Below the pieces are notes generated by a model that was not told where the DNA came from, did no database searches, and saw only the letters and a program-made list of their open reading frames with translations. This document shows positions 47,423 to 58,118 of a stretch of 64,000 nt of DNA, in pieces. This stretch comes from Actinomycetospora chibensis (GTDB lineage: Bacteria; Actinomycetota; Actinomycetes; Mycobacteriales; Pseudonocardiaceae). Positions within the stretch are counted from its first letter, which is position 1; each line of letters opens with the position of its first letter. The stretch covers positions 1-64,000 of the forward strand of contig NZ_JAQZAM010000007.1 of assembly GCF_028737215.1 (NCBI RefSeq), in the 5' to 3' direction. The position numbers and the translations under genes are program-made.

Positions 47423-48721
47423 GTGATGCTCGTCCTGGGGATCGTGCTCTTCGCGCTGGGTCTGCTGTTCTCCATCGCGTGGCACGAGCTCGGCCACTAC
47501 ACGGCGGCCCGGCGGTTCGGCATCCGCGTGCCCGAGTTCATGGTCGGGTTCGGGCCCACGGTGCTCTCGGTGAAGAAGGGCGAGACCCGCTTCGGCCTGA
47601 AGGCCGTCCCGCTCGGCGGCTACATCCGGATGATCGGGATGATCCCGCCCGCCCCGGGCGAGCGCATCGGCCGCAGCCGCCGATCGGGGCCGTTCCAGGG
47701 GATGGTCGACGACGTCCGCGCCGACTCGGTGCGCGACTTCGAGCCCGGCGACGAGGACCGCCAGTTCTGGACCCGCAAGCCCTGGCAGCGGATCATCGTC
47801 ATGCTCGCCGGGCCGTTCATGAACCTGATCCTGGCGATCGTCCTATTCGCGATCGTGCTCATGGGCTTCGGTGTCGCGACCCCGCAGCCGGTGGTCAACG
47901 CCGTGAGCGAGTGCGTCGTCCCGGCCTCGTCGCAGACCGGTCCCGGCTGCCCCCCGGGCGCGCCCCCGACGCCCGCCGCGCAGGCGGGCTTCCTGCCCGG
48001 CGACCGCATCGTGAGCTTCGCCGGCCAGACCTACCCGGACTGGCCGAGCCTGCAGCGCGCCATCCGCGACGCGCGCGGCACCGTGCCCGTGGTCGTCGAC
48101 CGCAACGGCACCGAGCTCACGCTGTACCCGACGCTGATCGAGAACCAGGTGCCCGACCTGGACACCCCACTCGGCGCCGACCCGCGCTACATCACCGCGT
48201 CGTTCCTCGGCCTCGAGCCGATCCAGCCGGTGATGCGCCAGACCGTGGGGCAGGTCACCGAGCGCATGGGGGAGATGCTCGAGGGCTCCGTCTACGCGAT
48301 CGCGCGCCTGCCCGAGAAGGTGCCGGCGCTGTTCGGGGCCGTGTTCCTCGGCGAGGAGCGCGAGGTCAACGGCCCGGTGAGCCTCGTCGGCGTGTCGGTC
48401 ATGGGCGGCCAGGTGCTCGAGCAGGAGCGCCCGGTGGCGGTCGAGATCTCGATCTTCCTCAACCTGCTCGCCGCGGTGAACCTGTCGCTGTGCCTGCTCA
48501 ACCTGCTGCCGATCCTGCCGCTCGACGGCGGGCACGTGCTGCCGGCCCTGTGGGAGGCGGTCAAGAAGCGCATCGCGCGGCTGCGGGGGCGCCCCGACCC
48601 CGGCCCGGTCGACCTCGCCCGCCTGATGCCGATCGGCGTCGGGTTCGCGGCGGTGATCATGGCCTACGGCCTGCTGGTGATCGTGGCCGACATCGTCAAC
48701 CCGATCGACCTGGGGTTGTAG
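47423..48721 (+). CDS. rip1: Site-2 intramembrane protease, Rip1/RseP family
   Basis: 432 aa M50 protease that cuts anti-sigma factors within the membrane (Rip1 in Mycobacterium). Zinc motif H21-E22-L23-G24-H25 in helix 1; GLKAVPLGGYIRMIGM; a central PDZ domain (GFLPGDRIVSFAGQTYPDWPSL); and the second metal motif LPLDGGHVLPALW in the third helix. Four predicted helices. GTG 47423 (or ATG 47426) has TACCGT 8 nt upstream, suggesting leaderless translation. Sits between dxr and ispG, as in mycobacteria, though it is not an isoprenoid enzyme. Confidence 0.95.
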   Translation: MMLVLGIVLFALGLLFSIAWHELGHYTAARRFGIRVPEFMVGFGPTVLSVKKGETRFGLKAVPLGGYIRMIGMIPPAPGERIGRSRRSGPFQGMVDDVRADSVRDFEPGDEDRQFWTRKPWQRIIVMLAGPFMNLILAIVLFAIVLMGFGVATPQPVVNAVSECVVPASSQTGPGCPPGAPPTPAAQAGFLPGDRIVSFAGQTYPDWPSLQRAIRDARGTVPVVVDRNGTELTLYPTLIENQVPDLDTPLGADPRYITASFLGLEPIQPVMRQTVGQVTERMGEMLEGSVYAIARLPEKVPALFGAVFLGEEREVNGPVSLVGVSVMGGQVLEQERPVAVEISIFLNLLAAVNLSLCLLNLLPILPLDGGHVLPALWEAVKKRIARLRGRPDPGPVDLARLMPIGVGFAAVIMAYGLLVIVADIVNPIDLGL

Positions 48722-48808
48722 CTCACTCCCGGCGTGGCGCGGCCCACCGGCAGGCACCGCCGCGCTGTAGGACACTGGACGGGTCAGGTCCTCCAGCACG
48801 GGAGAGAG

Positions 48809-49975
<1,167 letters not shown>

Positions 49976-50097
49976 GTCGACCACTTCCGTGTCAGCGAAG
50001 TGCCGTCGCAGACGTTGAGTGTCCGTATCGGTACTTCGATCACCGGCGAGTGCGGTCGGTCGCGCCGGGGGTCAGGGTTCCGTGATCGGATGAGAGC

Positions 50098-52116
50098 GTG
50101 AGCACGTTCGACGACCTCGACGCCTTCGTCGCCACCCGCCGCTGTGCCGGGCTCGCGCTGTCCCCGGACGGCACGCGCCTCGTCACCACCGTCTCGGAGC
50201 TCTCCGCGGACGGGAAGAAGTACGGCACCTCGCTGTGGGAGCTCGACCCGGACGGTGAGCGGGCGCCGCGGCGCTTGACGCGCTCGTCGACCGGCGAGTC
50301 GTCGGCCACGTTCACCCCGGACGGCGACCTGCTTTTCACGTCGCGACGCGCGGACCCCATCGCGGAGAAGCCGACCGAGGACCGCACCGCCCTGTGGCTC
50401 CTGCCCGCGCGGGGCGGCGAGGCCCGGCCGGTGGCCGAGCGCCCCGGCGGCGTCAGCGGTTTCGCCGTGGCGCGGGACTCCGGCACGCTCGCCCTGGTCA
50501 CCCCGAGGCCGGTGGAGGGGGACGCGGCCGAGCAGGTGGAGGCGCGCGAGACCGCGGGCGTCGCGGCGCGGCTGCACACCCATTTCCCGGTGCGCTTCTG
50601 GGACCACGACCTCGGCCCGGGCCGCGCGCACCTGCAGCGGTGCGCGCCCCCGGACCCGGCCGACCCCGACGCCGGCTACGGCGAGCCCGAGCACGTCGCC
50701 CCCGGCGCCGACCACCGCTTCGGCGGGAGCGCGATCAGCCCCGACGGGCGGACCGTCGCGGTGGTCGCGGAGGTGCCCGACCCCGCCGACCCCGCGTCGT
50801 GGCGTCGCCGTCTCGAGCTGCACACCGAGGATGGGCGTGTCGTCGTCGGCGACGAGCCGGGTGCCGACCACGAGGCGCCCACCTTCACCCCGGACGGCCG
50901 GTGGCTGCTGTGGGTGCGCGAGCGGCACCCCCGCCCGGGGCGCGGGATGGCGCACACGCTGAAGGCGCGCCCATTGGACGACGGTGCTTCGGGATCTGGC
51001 TACGAGCGCGACGTCCTGCCCGAGGAGGCCGTCCAGGTCCGCGGCGTCACCGGGGCCCCGGGCGGCGACGTCGTGTACGTCGTCGTCGACGAGGCCGGGC
51101 ACGGGCCGGTGCTGCGCGTGTCGATCACCGACGGCACCGTCACCCGCCTGACCCGCTCCGGGGCCTACACCGACGTCGTCGCCGCCCAGGACGGCTCGGC
51201 GCTCTACGCGCTGCGCTCGGGCGTCGACGCGCCCCCGGCGCCGGTGCGCCTCGACCCCGAGGCCGCCGACCAGGAGCCGACGGCGCTGCGCGGGGTGACG
51301 CAGCTCGACCCGCTGCCCGGGACGCTCGCCGAGGTGCACGCCACCGCCGCGGACGGCACGGCGCTGCGTTCGTGGCTGGTGCTGCCCGGGGGCGCGTCGG
51401 CGGCGTCCCCGGCCCCGCTGGTCCTCTGGATCCACGGCGGGCCGCTGTCGAGCTGGAACGCCTGGTCGTGGCGCTGGAACCCGTGGCTGATGGCCGCGCG
51501 CGGCTGGGCGGTGCTGCTACCCGACCCGCGCCTGTCCACCGGCTACGGCCAGGAGTTCCTCGACCCCGCCACCGGGGCCTGGGGCGAGCTGCCCTACACC
51601 GACCTCATGACGGCCACCGAGGCCGCGCTGGCGCGCGAGGACGTCGACGCCACACGCGTCGCCGCGATGGGCGGGTCCTTCGGCGGCTACATGGCCAACT
51701 GGATGGCCGGGCACACCGACCGCTTCGCCGCGATCGTCACCCACGCCAGCATCTGGCACCTCGACGGCTTCGTCGGCACCACCGACGCCTCGTTCCACTG
51801 GCGTCGGGAGTGGGGCGACCCGCTCGACGAGCGCGAGCGCTACGACGCCCACTCGCCCCACCGCCACGTGCGGTCGATCGCCACGCCGATGCTGGTGATC
51901 CACGGCGACAAGGACTACCGCGTGCCGATCTCCGAGGGCCTGCGGCTCTGGTACGACCTGCAGCGCTCCGGGGTGGAGTCGCAGTTCCTGTACTTCCCCG
52001 ACGAGAACCACTGGGTGCTCCAGCCCGGGGACGCGAAGCTCTGGTACCGCACGGTGTGGGCGTTCCTCGACCACCACGTCCTGCACCGTCCCTGGGAGCG
52101 GCCGGCCCTCGTCTGA
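50098..52116 (+). CDS. S9 family peptidase (acylaminoacyl-peptidase/prolyl-oligopeptidase-like)
   Basis: 672 aa. N-terminal beta-propeller with WD40-like repeats (ALSPDGTRLV, TFTPDGDLLFTS, AISPDGRTVAVV, TFTPDGRWLLWV), then an alpha/beta hydrolase: oxyanion HGGP (WIHGGPLSSWN), nucleophile S527 in GGSFGGYM, D606 in HGDKDYRVP and H638 in ENHWV complete the triad. No signal peptide, so cytoplasmic. Likely trims N-terminally blocked or small peptides; substrate not fixed. GTG 50098. A GCC-rich spacer separates it from the GNAT gene. Confidence 0.93.
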   Translation: MSTFDDLDAFVATRRCAGLALSPDGTRLVTTVSELSADGKKYGTSLWELDPDGERAPRRLTRSSTGESSATFTPDGDLLFTSRRADPIAEKPTEDRTALWLLPARGGEARPVAERPGGVSGFAVARDSGTLALVTPRPVEGDAAEQVEARETAGVAARLHTHFPVRFWDHDLGPGRAHLQRCAPPDPADPDAGYGEPEHVAPGADHRFGGSAISPDGRTVAVVAEVPDPADPASWRRRLELHTEDGRVVVGDEPGADHEAPTFTPDGRWLLWVRERHPRPGRGMAHTLKARPLDDGASGSGYERDVLPEEAVQVRGVTGAPGGDVVYVVVDEAGHGPVLRVSITDGTVTRLTRSGAYTDVVAAQDGSALYALRSGVDAPPAPVRLDPEAADQEPTALRGVTQLDPLPGTLAEVHATAADGTALRSWLVLPGGASAASPAPLVLWIHGGPLSSWNAWSWRWNPWLMAARGWAVLLPDPRLSTGYGQEFLDPATGAWGELPYTDLMTATEAALAREDVDATRVAAMGGSFGGYMANWMAGHTDRFAAIVTHASIWHLDGFVGTTDASFHWRREWGDPLDERERYDAHSPHRHVRSIATPMLVIHGDKDYRVPISEGLRLWYDLQRSGVESQFLYFPDENHWVLQPGDAKLWYRTVWAFLDHHVLHRPWERPALV

Positions 52117-52166
52117 GGGAGGGACGCGATCTCCCCACCGAACCGTGGACGTGGCACGCTTGGGAG

Positions 52167-53000
52167 GTGCTCCGTACCGCCGGTGCGCGGCTGCTCGACG
52201 ACCGGGACCGGTCGAAGGTGCGGAGCGCCCTCGACGCCGATCCCGTCGCCACCTGCATGGTCGCCTCGCGCGTCGAGACGGTCGGGGTCGAGCCGTGGCG
52301 CCTCGGCGGCGAGCTGTGGGGCGTCGGCGGCCGGCTCGACGGGCTGTGCTTCTCGGGGGCCAACCTCGTCCCCCTGCGCGGCGACCGCGCGGAGGTGCGT
52401 CACTTCGCCGACCGGGCCCGTCGTCAGCGGCGCTCGTGCTCGTCGCTGGTCGGGCGGCGCGAGCTGGTGCTGCCGCTGTGGGAGGAGCTCTCCGAGCACT
52501 GGGACAGCGCCCGCGAGGTGCGTCCCGACCAGCCGCTGATGGCCACCGCGGTCGCCCCGACGGTCACGCCCGACCCCGCGGTGCGCCAGACCCGCCCGGA
52601 CGAGATCGAGCGCTACCTACCCGCCGCGATCGCGATGTTCCTCGAGGAGGTCGGGGTCGACCCGCGTCTCGGCGACGGCGGCGCGGGCTATCGGGCCCGG
52701 GTGGCGGAGCTGATCGGTGCCGGGCGCGCGTTCGTGCGCTTCGAGCAGGGCGAGGTCGTGTTCAAGGCCGAGATCGGCGCCCTGTCGGCGCGGGTCGGGC
52801 AGATCCAGGGCGTCTGGGTGCACCCCGAGTGGCGGGGCCGGGGGCTGGGGCAGTCGGGGACGGCCGCCGTCGTGGCCCACCTCGTGCGGGCGCGCCGGGT
52901 CGCGAGCCTCTACGTCAACGCGTTCAACACCCCCGCCCGGCGCGCCTACGAGCGCATCGGGTTCGAGCAGGTCGGCTCGTTCGCCACCGTGCTGTTCTGA
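52167..53000 (+). CDS. DUF4081-GNAT family N-acetyltransferase
   Basis: 277 aa. N-terminal DUF4081 (LLDDRDRSKVRSALDADPVATCMVASRVE, GVGGRLDGLCFSGANLVPLRG) followed by a GNAT domain with acetyl-CoA motif GQIQGVWVHPEWRGRGLG and YVNAFNTPARRAYERIGF. The combination sits beside ispG and map across actinobacteria, including Mycobacterium. Substrate unknown. GTG 52167 has CACGCT 6 nt upstream, so a leaderless mRNA is possible. Confidence 0.88.
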   Translation: MLRTAGARLLDDRDRSKVRSALDADPVATCMVASRVETVGVEPWRLGGELWGVGGRLDGLCFSGANLVPLRGDRAEVRHFADRARRQRRSCSSLVGRRELVLPLWEELSEHWDSAREVRPDQPLMATAVAPTVTPDPAVRQTRPDEIERYLPAAIAMFLEEVGVDPRLGDGGAGYRARVAELIGAGRAFVRFEQGEVVFKAEIGALSARVGQIQGVWVHPEWRGRGLGQSGTAAVVAHLVRARRVASLYVNAFNTPARRAYERIGFEQVGSFATVLF

Positions 53001-53026
53001 GCCCCGGTTCTGATTAACCTCGGGTC

Positions 53027-53404
53027 GTGACCACCGCGACGCCGACCCGCCACGCCTCCTGGATCGTGCTCGACGCCGCGGCGGTGCTGGCCTTCGCGGC
53101 GATCGGCCGGGCGAGCCACACCGAGGACCTCGCGGGCACCCTGCTCACCGCCGCGCCCTTCGTCGTCGGCGCCGCGGTGGGGACGTTGGCCGCGCGGACG
53201 TGGCGCGACCCGCTGGCCTGGCGTGCGGGGCTCGCGGTGTGGGCAGGGGCGGTGGTGGTCGGGCTGCCCGTGCGCGCCGCGATCACCGGGCGCCTGCCGC
53301 TGTCGTTCGCCATCGTGGCCACCGTCGCGCTCGGCGCACTGGTGCTGGGGTGGCGCGGCGTCGTCCGCCTGCTCCGTCGATCGGCGACACACCGGCACCG
53401 CTGA
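53027..53404 (+). CDS. DUF3054 membrane protein
   Basis: 125 aa with four predicted helices (WIVLDAAAVLAFAAIGRASH; LLTAAPFVVGAAVGTLAA; WRAGLAVWAGAVVVGLPVRA; LSFAIVATVALGALVLGWRGVV). DUF3054 is a conserved actinobacterial family of unknown function, usually next to GNAT/map genes as here. GTG 53027 preceded by TAACCT 6 nt upstream. Confidence 0.88.
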   Translation: MTTATPTRHASWIVLDAAAVLAFAAIGRASHTEDLAGTLLTAAPFVVGAAVGTLAARTWRDPLAWRAGLAVWAGAVVVGLPVRAAITGRLPLSFAIVATVALGALVLGWRGVVRLLRRSATHRHR

Positions 53405-53457
53405 GCCCACGGCACGAGACGACGGCGGCCCGCGAGCGGGGCGCCTAGGGTGGGGGC

Positions 53458-54315
53458 ATGCCGGTCCGCGCCCCGTTGCGGCCCGGGCAGCAGACCCCGC
53501 TGCGCCCGGTGCCCCCGCACATCACCCGCCCCGAGTACGTCGGGAAGCCCGCGCCCGCGCGCAGCACCGATCCCTGGGTGCAGCCGCCCGAGGTCATCGA
53601 GGCGATGCGGGTGGCCTCGACGATCGCCGCACAGGCGCTGCAGGCCGGCGGCGAGGCCGTCCGCCCGGGTGTCACCACCGACGAGGTCGACCGCGTCGTG
53701 CACGAGTTCCTCGTCGACCACGACGCCTACCCGTCGACGCTGGGCTACCGCGGCTTCCCGAAGTCGTGCTGCACCTCGCTCAACGAGGTCATCTGCCACG
53801 GCATCCCGGACTCGACGGTGATCAGCGACGGCGACATCGTCAACATCGACGTCACCGCCTTCATCGGCGGCGTGCACGGCGACACCAACGCGACGTTCCT
53901 CGCCGGGGACGTCGACGAGGAGGACCGCCTGCTCGTCGAGCGGACCCTCGAGGCGACGAAGCGGGCGATCAAGGCGGTCAAGCCGGGGCGTGAGCTCAAC
54001 GTCGTCGGCCGGGTGATCGAGTCCTACGCGAACCGTTTCGGCTACGGCGTCGTCCGCGACTTCACCGGCCACGGCATCGGGCGGGCGTTCCACTCCGGGC
54101 TCGTCGTCGTCCACTACGACGACCCGGACCGCCACGAGATGCTCGAGCCGGGGATGACGTTCACGATCGAGCCGATGATCACCCGCGGCACCGCCGACTA
54201 CGATCTCTGGGACGACGGCTGGACGGTGACGACCAAGGACAAGTCGCGCACCGCGCAGTTCGAGCACACGATCCTCGTCACCGACACCGGCAGCGAGATC
54301 CTCACGCTGCCGTGA
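53458..54315 (+). CDS. map: Methionine aminopeptidase type I with N-terminal extension
   Basis: 285 aa. Removes the initiator Met. The first about 40 residues carry the [18 protein letters not shown] extension seen in one of the two mycobacterial MetAPs. Metal ligands are all visible: DIVNIDVT and GDTNATF (two Asp), [11 protein letters not shown] (His), TIEPMI (Glu) and QFEHTILV (Glu). ATG 53458 with TAGGGT 6 nt upstream, leaderless. Followed by intergenic element copy 2. Confidence 0.96.
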   Translation: MPVRAPLRPGQQTPLRPVPPHITRPEYVGKPAPARSTDPWVQPPEVIEAMRVASTIAAQALQAGGEAVRPGVTTDEVDRVVHEFLVDHDAYPSTLGYRGFPKSCCTSLNEVICHGIPDSTVISDGDIVNIDVTAFIGGVHGDTNATFLAGDVDEEDRLLVERTLEATKRAIKAVKPGRELNVVGRVIESYANRFGYGVVRDFTGHGIGRAFHSGLVVVHYDDPDRHEMLEPGMTFTIEPMITRGTADYDLWDDGWTVTTKDKSRTAQFEHTILVTDTGSEILTLP

Positions 54316-54325
54316 GCACCTGCCG

Positions 54326-54369
54326 GTGTCAGCGTGGGGGCCACGCTGACACTCGACGTCAGGGAAGCC
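54326..54369 (-). repeat. 44-bp dispersed intergenic element, copy 2 (reversed)
   Basis: Minus-strand copy of the element at 24857, differing at 6 of 44 positions. The same CAGCGTGG-ccc-CCACGCTG hairpin is perfect (54330-54348). It lies between map and the RibD-like gene, 10 bp after the map stop. Confidence 0.85.
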
Positions 54370-54391
54370 CCCACGATCACCGCGAGGTCTC

Positions 54392-55402
54392 GTGAGGCTC
54401 CCGCACGTGCTCGCCTCCGCCGCGGTGTCGATCGACGGCTTCCTCGACGACGACACCCCTGAGCGGCTCGTGCTCTCCGGGCCCGCCGACCTCGACCGCG
54501 TCGACGCCGAACGCGCGGGCGTCGACGCGATCCTCGTCGGCGGCGACACCGTCCGCGCCGACGACCCGCGCCTGCTCGTGCGCTCCCCGCAGCGCCGCGC
54601 CGACCGGCTCGCGCGCGGGCTGAGGCCGTCACCGCTCCGGGTCGTGCTCTCGTCGCGCCCCGTCGCCCCGGACGCCCGCGTGCTGACCGAAGGCCGCGAG
54701 CTCGCCGACACCGTCGTCCTCTGCGGCCCGCCCGACGAGGTGCTCGACCGCCTCGCCGCCCACGGCGTCGTGCGGCTCATGATCGAGGGCGGCGCGCGCG
54801 TGCACCGCGACTTCCTCGCCGCCCATGCCGTCGACGAGCTGCAGCTGGCGATCGCGCCGCGGCTCGTCGGCGCCGGGCCGCGGTTCACCGGTGTGCCCCT
54901 GCAGGGCCACCTGGTGGAGACTCGCCGGGTGGAGCAGGACGTGCTGCTGCGCTACCGGTTCGGTGACGCGGACACCCGCTGGCTCGCCGAGGCGTGCTCG
55001 CTGGCCGAGCGCTGCCCGCCGTCGGCGTCGGCGTTCTCGGTGGGCTGCGTGGTGGTCGCCGCCGACGGCACCGTGCTCGCGACCGGGCACAGCCGCCGCG
55101 ACGACGTCCTCGACCACGCCGAGGAGGTCGCCCTGCGCGACCTCGACCACGCCGACCCGCGGCTGCCCGGCGCCACGATCTACACCTCGCTCGAGCCCTG
55201 CGGTCAGCGCGCGTCGCGCCCGACGACCTGCACCCAGCACATCCTCGACGCCGGCGTCGGCCGGGTCGTCATGGCCTGGCGCGAGCCCCCGCTGTTCGTC
55301 GGGACGCCCTCGGGCGCGGCACGGCTCGCCGAGGCGGGCGTCGAGGTGATCGAGCGCCCGGAGTTCGTGGAGCTCGCGCGCCGCCCCAACCTCCACCGCT
55401 GA
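54392..55402 (+). CDS. RibD-like reductase-deaminase fusion with inverted domain order
   Basis: 336 aa. Residues 1-190: RibD_C/dihydrofolate-reductase fold (ASAAVSIDGFLDDD, DAILVGGDTVRADDPRLLVR, LMIEGGARVHRDFLAAHAVDELQLAIAP). Residues about 195-320: zinc deaminase with DHAEEVAL (HAE) and EPCGQRASRPTTC (PC...C). In E. coli and B. subtilis RibD the deaminase comes first; here the order is reversed. It probably performs the pyrimidine deamination and ribose reduction of riboflavin synthesis, or acts on a related pyrimidine or pterin. GTG with GAGG 4 nt upstream. No other rib gene nearby. Confidence 0.85.
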   Translation: MRLPHVLASAAVSIDGFLDDDTPERLVLSGPADLDRVDAERAGVDAILVGGDTVRADDPRLLVRSPQRRADRLARGLRPSPLRVVLSSRPVAPDARVLTEGRELADTVVLCGPPDEVLDRLAAHGVVRLMIEGGARVHRDFLAAHAVDELQLAIAPRLVGAGPRFTGVPLQGHLVETRRVEQDVLLRYRFGDADTRWLAEACSLAERCPPSASAFSVGCVVVAADGTVLATGHSRRDDVLDHAEEVALRDLDHADPRLPGATIYTSLEPCGQRASRPTTCTQHILDAGVGRVVMAWREPPLFVGTPSGAARLAEAGVEVIERPEFVELARRPNLHR

Positions 55403-55435
55403 GCCGATCACGCCCCTGTCGGTCATCGTGGTGGC

Positions 55436-55903
55436 GTGCGCTCGCTGCCGATCCTGCTGCCCGCCGCGGTGATCCGTGCCCGCGCCTGCCCGCTGGCCTC
55501 GATCCGGCAGATCCGCACCTGGCGGCTGCGGTTCGTCGAGCACGCCACCGGGACCGGCGACCGGCCGCGCGGGTGGTCCGACGTCGTCGACGCGGTGGCG
55601 GTGCCCGCAGTCGGACGGCCGGGGTCGACCGCCTGGTCCACCGAGCTCGCCGGCGAGGGCTTCCGCGCGCTCTGGGACGCCCCGCGGCACGTGTCCGGGC
55701 CGGTGCGGCTGCGCGGCGACCTCGTCGTCGACCCACTCGACGGGCTCCCCACCACTGGACGCATCCACCGCCTGCGCCTGCTCACCGAGACGGTCCGCGA
55801 CGAGCGCGTCGCCCTGGCCGCGCGGGACCTCTCGGCGGTGCCGAAGGCCGTCGACGACGCCGCCACCGGCGTCCTGGTCGACGTCGAGCTCGACGCGACG
55901 TGA
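55436..55903 (+). CDS. Hypothetical protein
   Basis: 155 aa. No family recognised. Arg-rich first third, soluble, no signal or membrane segment. It has the codon bias of a real gene and a leaderless-type CATCGT 6 nt before GTG 55436. It lies between the RibD-like gene and the PPOX-family gene on the same strand. Function unknown. Confidence 0.6.
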   Translation: MRSLPILLPAAVIRARACPLASIRQIRTWRLRFVEHATGTGDRPRGWSDVVDAVAVPAVGRPGSTAWSTELAGEGFRALWDAPRHVSGPVRLRGDLVVDPLDGLPTTGRIHRLRLLTETVRDERVALAARDLSAVPKAVDDAATGVLVDVELDAT

Positions 55904-55949
55904 GCCACGTGGCTGCGCCGGGCGCGCCCGGCGTGCGAGATTGCCAGGT

Positions 55950-56525
55950 GTGGCAGGAGTCTACGAGCGCATCGAGCCCCGGCTCGCCCGGTGGATCGGC
56001 GAGCAGCCGGTGTTCTTCGTCGGCACCGCCCCGCTGTCGGGCGACGGGCTGGTCAACGTCTCGCCGAAGGGCCTGCGCGGCACCTTCGGCGTGCTCGACG
56101 ACCACACGTTCGCCTACGTCGACATGACCGCGAGCGGCATCGAGACCACCGCCCACCTGCGCGAGAACGGGCGCATCTGCGTCATGTTCTGTTCCTTCGA
56201 CGGCACGCCCAACGTCGTGCGGCTGCACGGCCGAGGGCGCGTCGTCACCCACGGCGAGGAGGGGTTCGACGAGGCGCTCGCGCCGTTCGCGATGGGGCTC
56301 GCGTCGCGGCGCACCGAGGCCCGCGGCGTGATCACCGTCGACGTCACCCGGGTCGCCGACGCCTGCGGCTACGCGGTGCCCCGGATGGCCCTCGAGTCCG
56401 ACCGCGAGCTGCTCGACTCGTGGGCCGAGCGGCACAGCCCCGAGTGGCTGCGGAACTACCGCGCGGAGAAGAACGAGCACTCCCTCGACGGCCTGCCCGG
56501 GCTCGCGGGCCTGCCGGGATGGTGA
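55950..56525 (+). CDS. Pyridoxamine-5'-phosphate-oxidase-fold flavin/F420-like protein
   Basis: 191 aa split-barrel protein: [37 protein letters not shown] and [34 protein letters not shown] are typical of this PPOX subfamily, whose members bind FMN or F420. Reaction unknown. GTG 55950; GAGATT lies 7 nt upstream. Its stop region overlaps the cobQ start by 7 bp, so the two are translated together. Confidence 0.83.
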   Translation: MAGVYERIEPRLARWIGEQPVFFVGTAPLSGDGLVNVSPKGLRGTFGVLDDHTFAYVDMTASGIETTAHLRENGRICVMFCSFDGTPNVVRLHGRGRVVTHGEEGFDEALAPFAMGLASRRTEARGVITVDVTRVADACGYAVPRMALESDRELLDSWAERHSPEWLRNYRAEKNEHSLDGLPGLAGLPGW

Positions 56526-58048
56526 CGGCCGGCGCGCTGCTCGTCGCGGGGACGACGTCGGACGCCGGCAAGAGCGTCCTGGTCGCCGGGATCTGCCGGT
56601 GGCTGCACCGCCGCGGCGTCGACGTGGCGCCGTTCAAGGCGCAGAACATGAGCAACAACAGCGTCGTCTGCGCCGACGGCGGGGAGATCGGGCGCGCCCA
56701 GGCGCTGCAGGCCGCCGCGTGCGGGCTGGCGCCCAGCGTCGGGTTCAACCCCGTGCTGCTGAAGCCGGGCAGCGACCGGACCTCACAGGTGGTGGTGCGC
56801 GGCGTCGTCGACGGGACGGTGTCGGCGGCGAGCTACCGCGAGCGCAAGGCGGCGCTGCTCGAGGTCGTCACGTCGTCGCTGGCCTCGCTGCGGGAGCAGC
56901 ACGAGGTCGTCATCTGCGAGGGCGCGGGATCGCCCGCGGAGATCAACCTGCGGTCCACCGACATCGCCAACATGGGCCTCGCACGCGCCGCCGACCTGCC
57001 CGTGATCGTCGTCGGCGACATCGACCGCGGTGGCGTGCTGGCGCACCTGTTCGGGACCCTGGCCGTCCTCGAGCCCGCCGATCAGGCGCTGGTGGCGGGC
57101 TGGGTGGTGAACAAGTTCCGCGGCGACCCGGCGCTGCTCGAGCCCGGCCTCGAGCAGCTCCGGGCGCTGACCGGCCGCCCGACGCTGGGCGTCGTGCCGT
57201 GGAGACCGGAGCTGTGGCTCGACGCGGAGGACTCGCTCGGCCACGTCGCCGACGGGGTCGTGGGACGGCCCGCGACGCCGGTCGGGCGCGACTGGCTGCG
57301 GGTGGCGGTGGTGCGCCTGCCGCGGGTGTCCAACGGCACGGACGTCGACGCGCTCGCCGCCGAGCCCGGGGTCGCCGTCCGCTACGTCACCGAGCCCTCG
57401 CGCCTCGCCGACGCGGACCTCGTCGTCCTGCCCGGCTCCAAGGCGACGGTGGCCGACCTCGCGTGGCTGCGCGCGCAGGGGCTCGCCGACGGGGTCCTCG
57501 CCCACGCCCGGGCCGGGCGGCCGGTGCTCGGGGTCTGCGGCGGTTATCAGATGCTCGCCCGGCGTATCCACGACCCGCACGGCGTCGAGGCCGCGCCGGG
57601 CACCGCCGAGGGCCTCGGTCTGCTCGACGTCGAGGTGACCTTCGACGTCGCCAAGCACCTCGGGACGCCGACCGGCACGGCGCTGGGGGAGTCGGTGGCG
57701 TTCTACGAGATTCACCACGGGCGGGAGCTGCGCGGTGCGGTGGCGCCGCTGGTCACCCTGGGCGACGGGACGCCCGAGGGGGCGGACGGGGGGCACGTGC
57801 TCGGCACCCACGCCCACGGTCTGCTCGAGAACGACGCGCTGCGCCGGCGCCTGCTCGCGCGCGCCGCGGCGGCCGCGGGTCGTGACTTCACCCCGGCGCC
57901 GGCCACGTCCTACGCGGCGACGCGCGCCGCCCAGCTCGACCTGCTCGGCGACCTCGTCGAGACCCACCTCGACACCGACGCCCTCGAGGCCCTCATCGCG
58001 AAGGGCGCGCCGCCCGGACTGCCCGAGGTCCGCGTCTCGTCCTCATGA
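56519..58048 (+). CDS. cobQ: Cobyric acid synthase CobQ
   Basis: 509 aa. Amidates adenosyl-cobyrinic acid a,c-diamide at four positions with glutamine and ATP in B12 synthesis. N-terminal ATPase ([73 protein letters not shown]) and C-terminal class-I glutamine amidotransferase with nucleophile C340 in GVCGGYQM and His in [13 protein letters not shown] 56522 is an alternative start with a 4-bp GTGA overlap. No other cobalamin gene is in the window. Confidence 0.95.
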   Translation: MVTAGALLVAGTTSDAGKSVLVAGICRWLHRRGVDVAPFKAQNMSNNSVVCADGGEIGRAQALQAAACGLAPSVGFNPVLLKPGSDRTSQVVVRGVVDGTVSAASYRERKAALLEVVTSSLASLREQHEVVICEGAGSPAEINLRSTDIANMGLARAADLPVIVVGDIDRGGVLAHLFGTLAVLEPADQALVAGWVVNKFRGDPALLEPGLEQLRALTGRPTLGVVPWRPELWLDAEDSLGHVADGVVGRPATPVGRDWLRVAVVRLPRVSNGTDVDALAAEPGVAVRYVTEPSRLADADLVVLPGSKATVADLAWLRAQGLADGVLAHARAGRPVLGVCGGYQMLARRIHDPHGVEAAPGTAEGLGLLDVEVTFDVAKHLGTPTGTALGESVAFYEIHHGRELRGAVAPLVTLGDGTPEGADGGHVLGTHAHGLLENDALRRRLLARAAAAAGRDFTPAPATSYAATRAAQLDLLGDLVETHLDTDALEALIAKGAPPGLPEVRVSSS

Positions 58049-58055
58049 TCGAGGC

Positions 58056-58099
58056 GGATTTCCTGGCGGTGAACGCCAGCGTGGACGCCAGGCTGGTAC
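58056..58099 (+). repeat. 44-bp dispersed intergenic element, copy 3
   Basis: Direct copy of the element at 24857 with 8 differences in 44. The hairpin is kept with altered bases (CCAGCGTGG-acg-CCAGGCTGG, one mismatch), suggesting the fold matters. It begins 7 bp after the cobQ stop and ends 20 bp from the convergent gene. Confidence 0.8.
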
Positions 58100-58118
58100 G
58101 GGGAGAGGCAGGCCGATG

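Noticed and set aside
49982-50002. Small hairpin CACTTC...GAAGTG between ispG and the S9 peptidase
   Set aside because: Only six paired bases with a 9-nt loop and a single occurrence; could be chance. Not promoted to a terminator.
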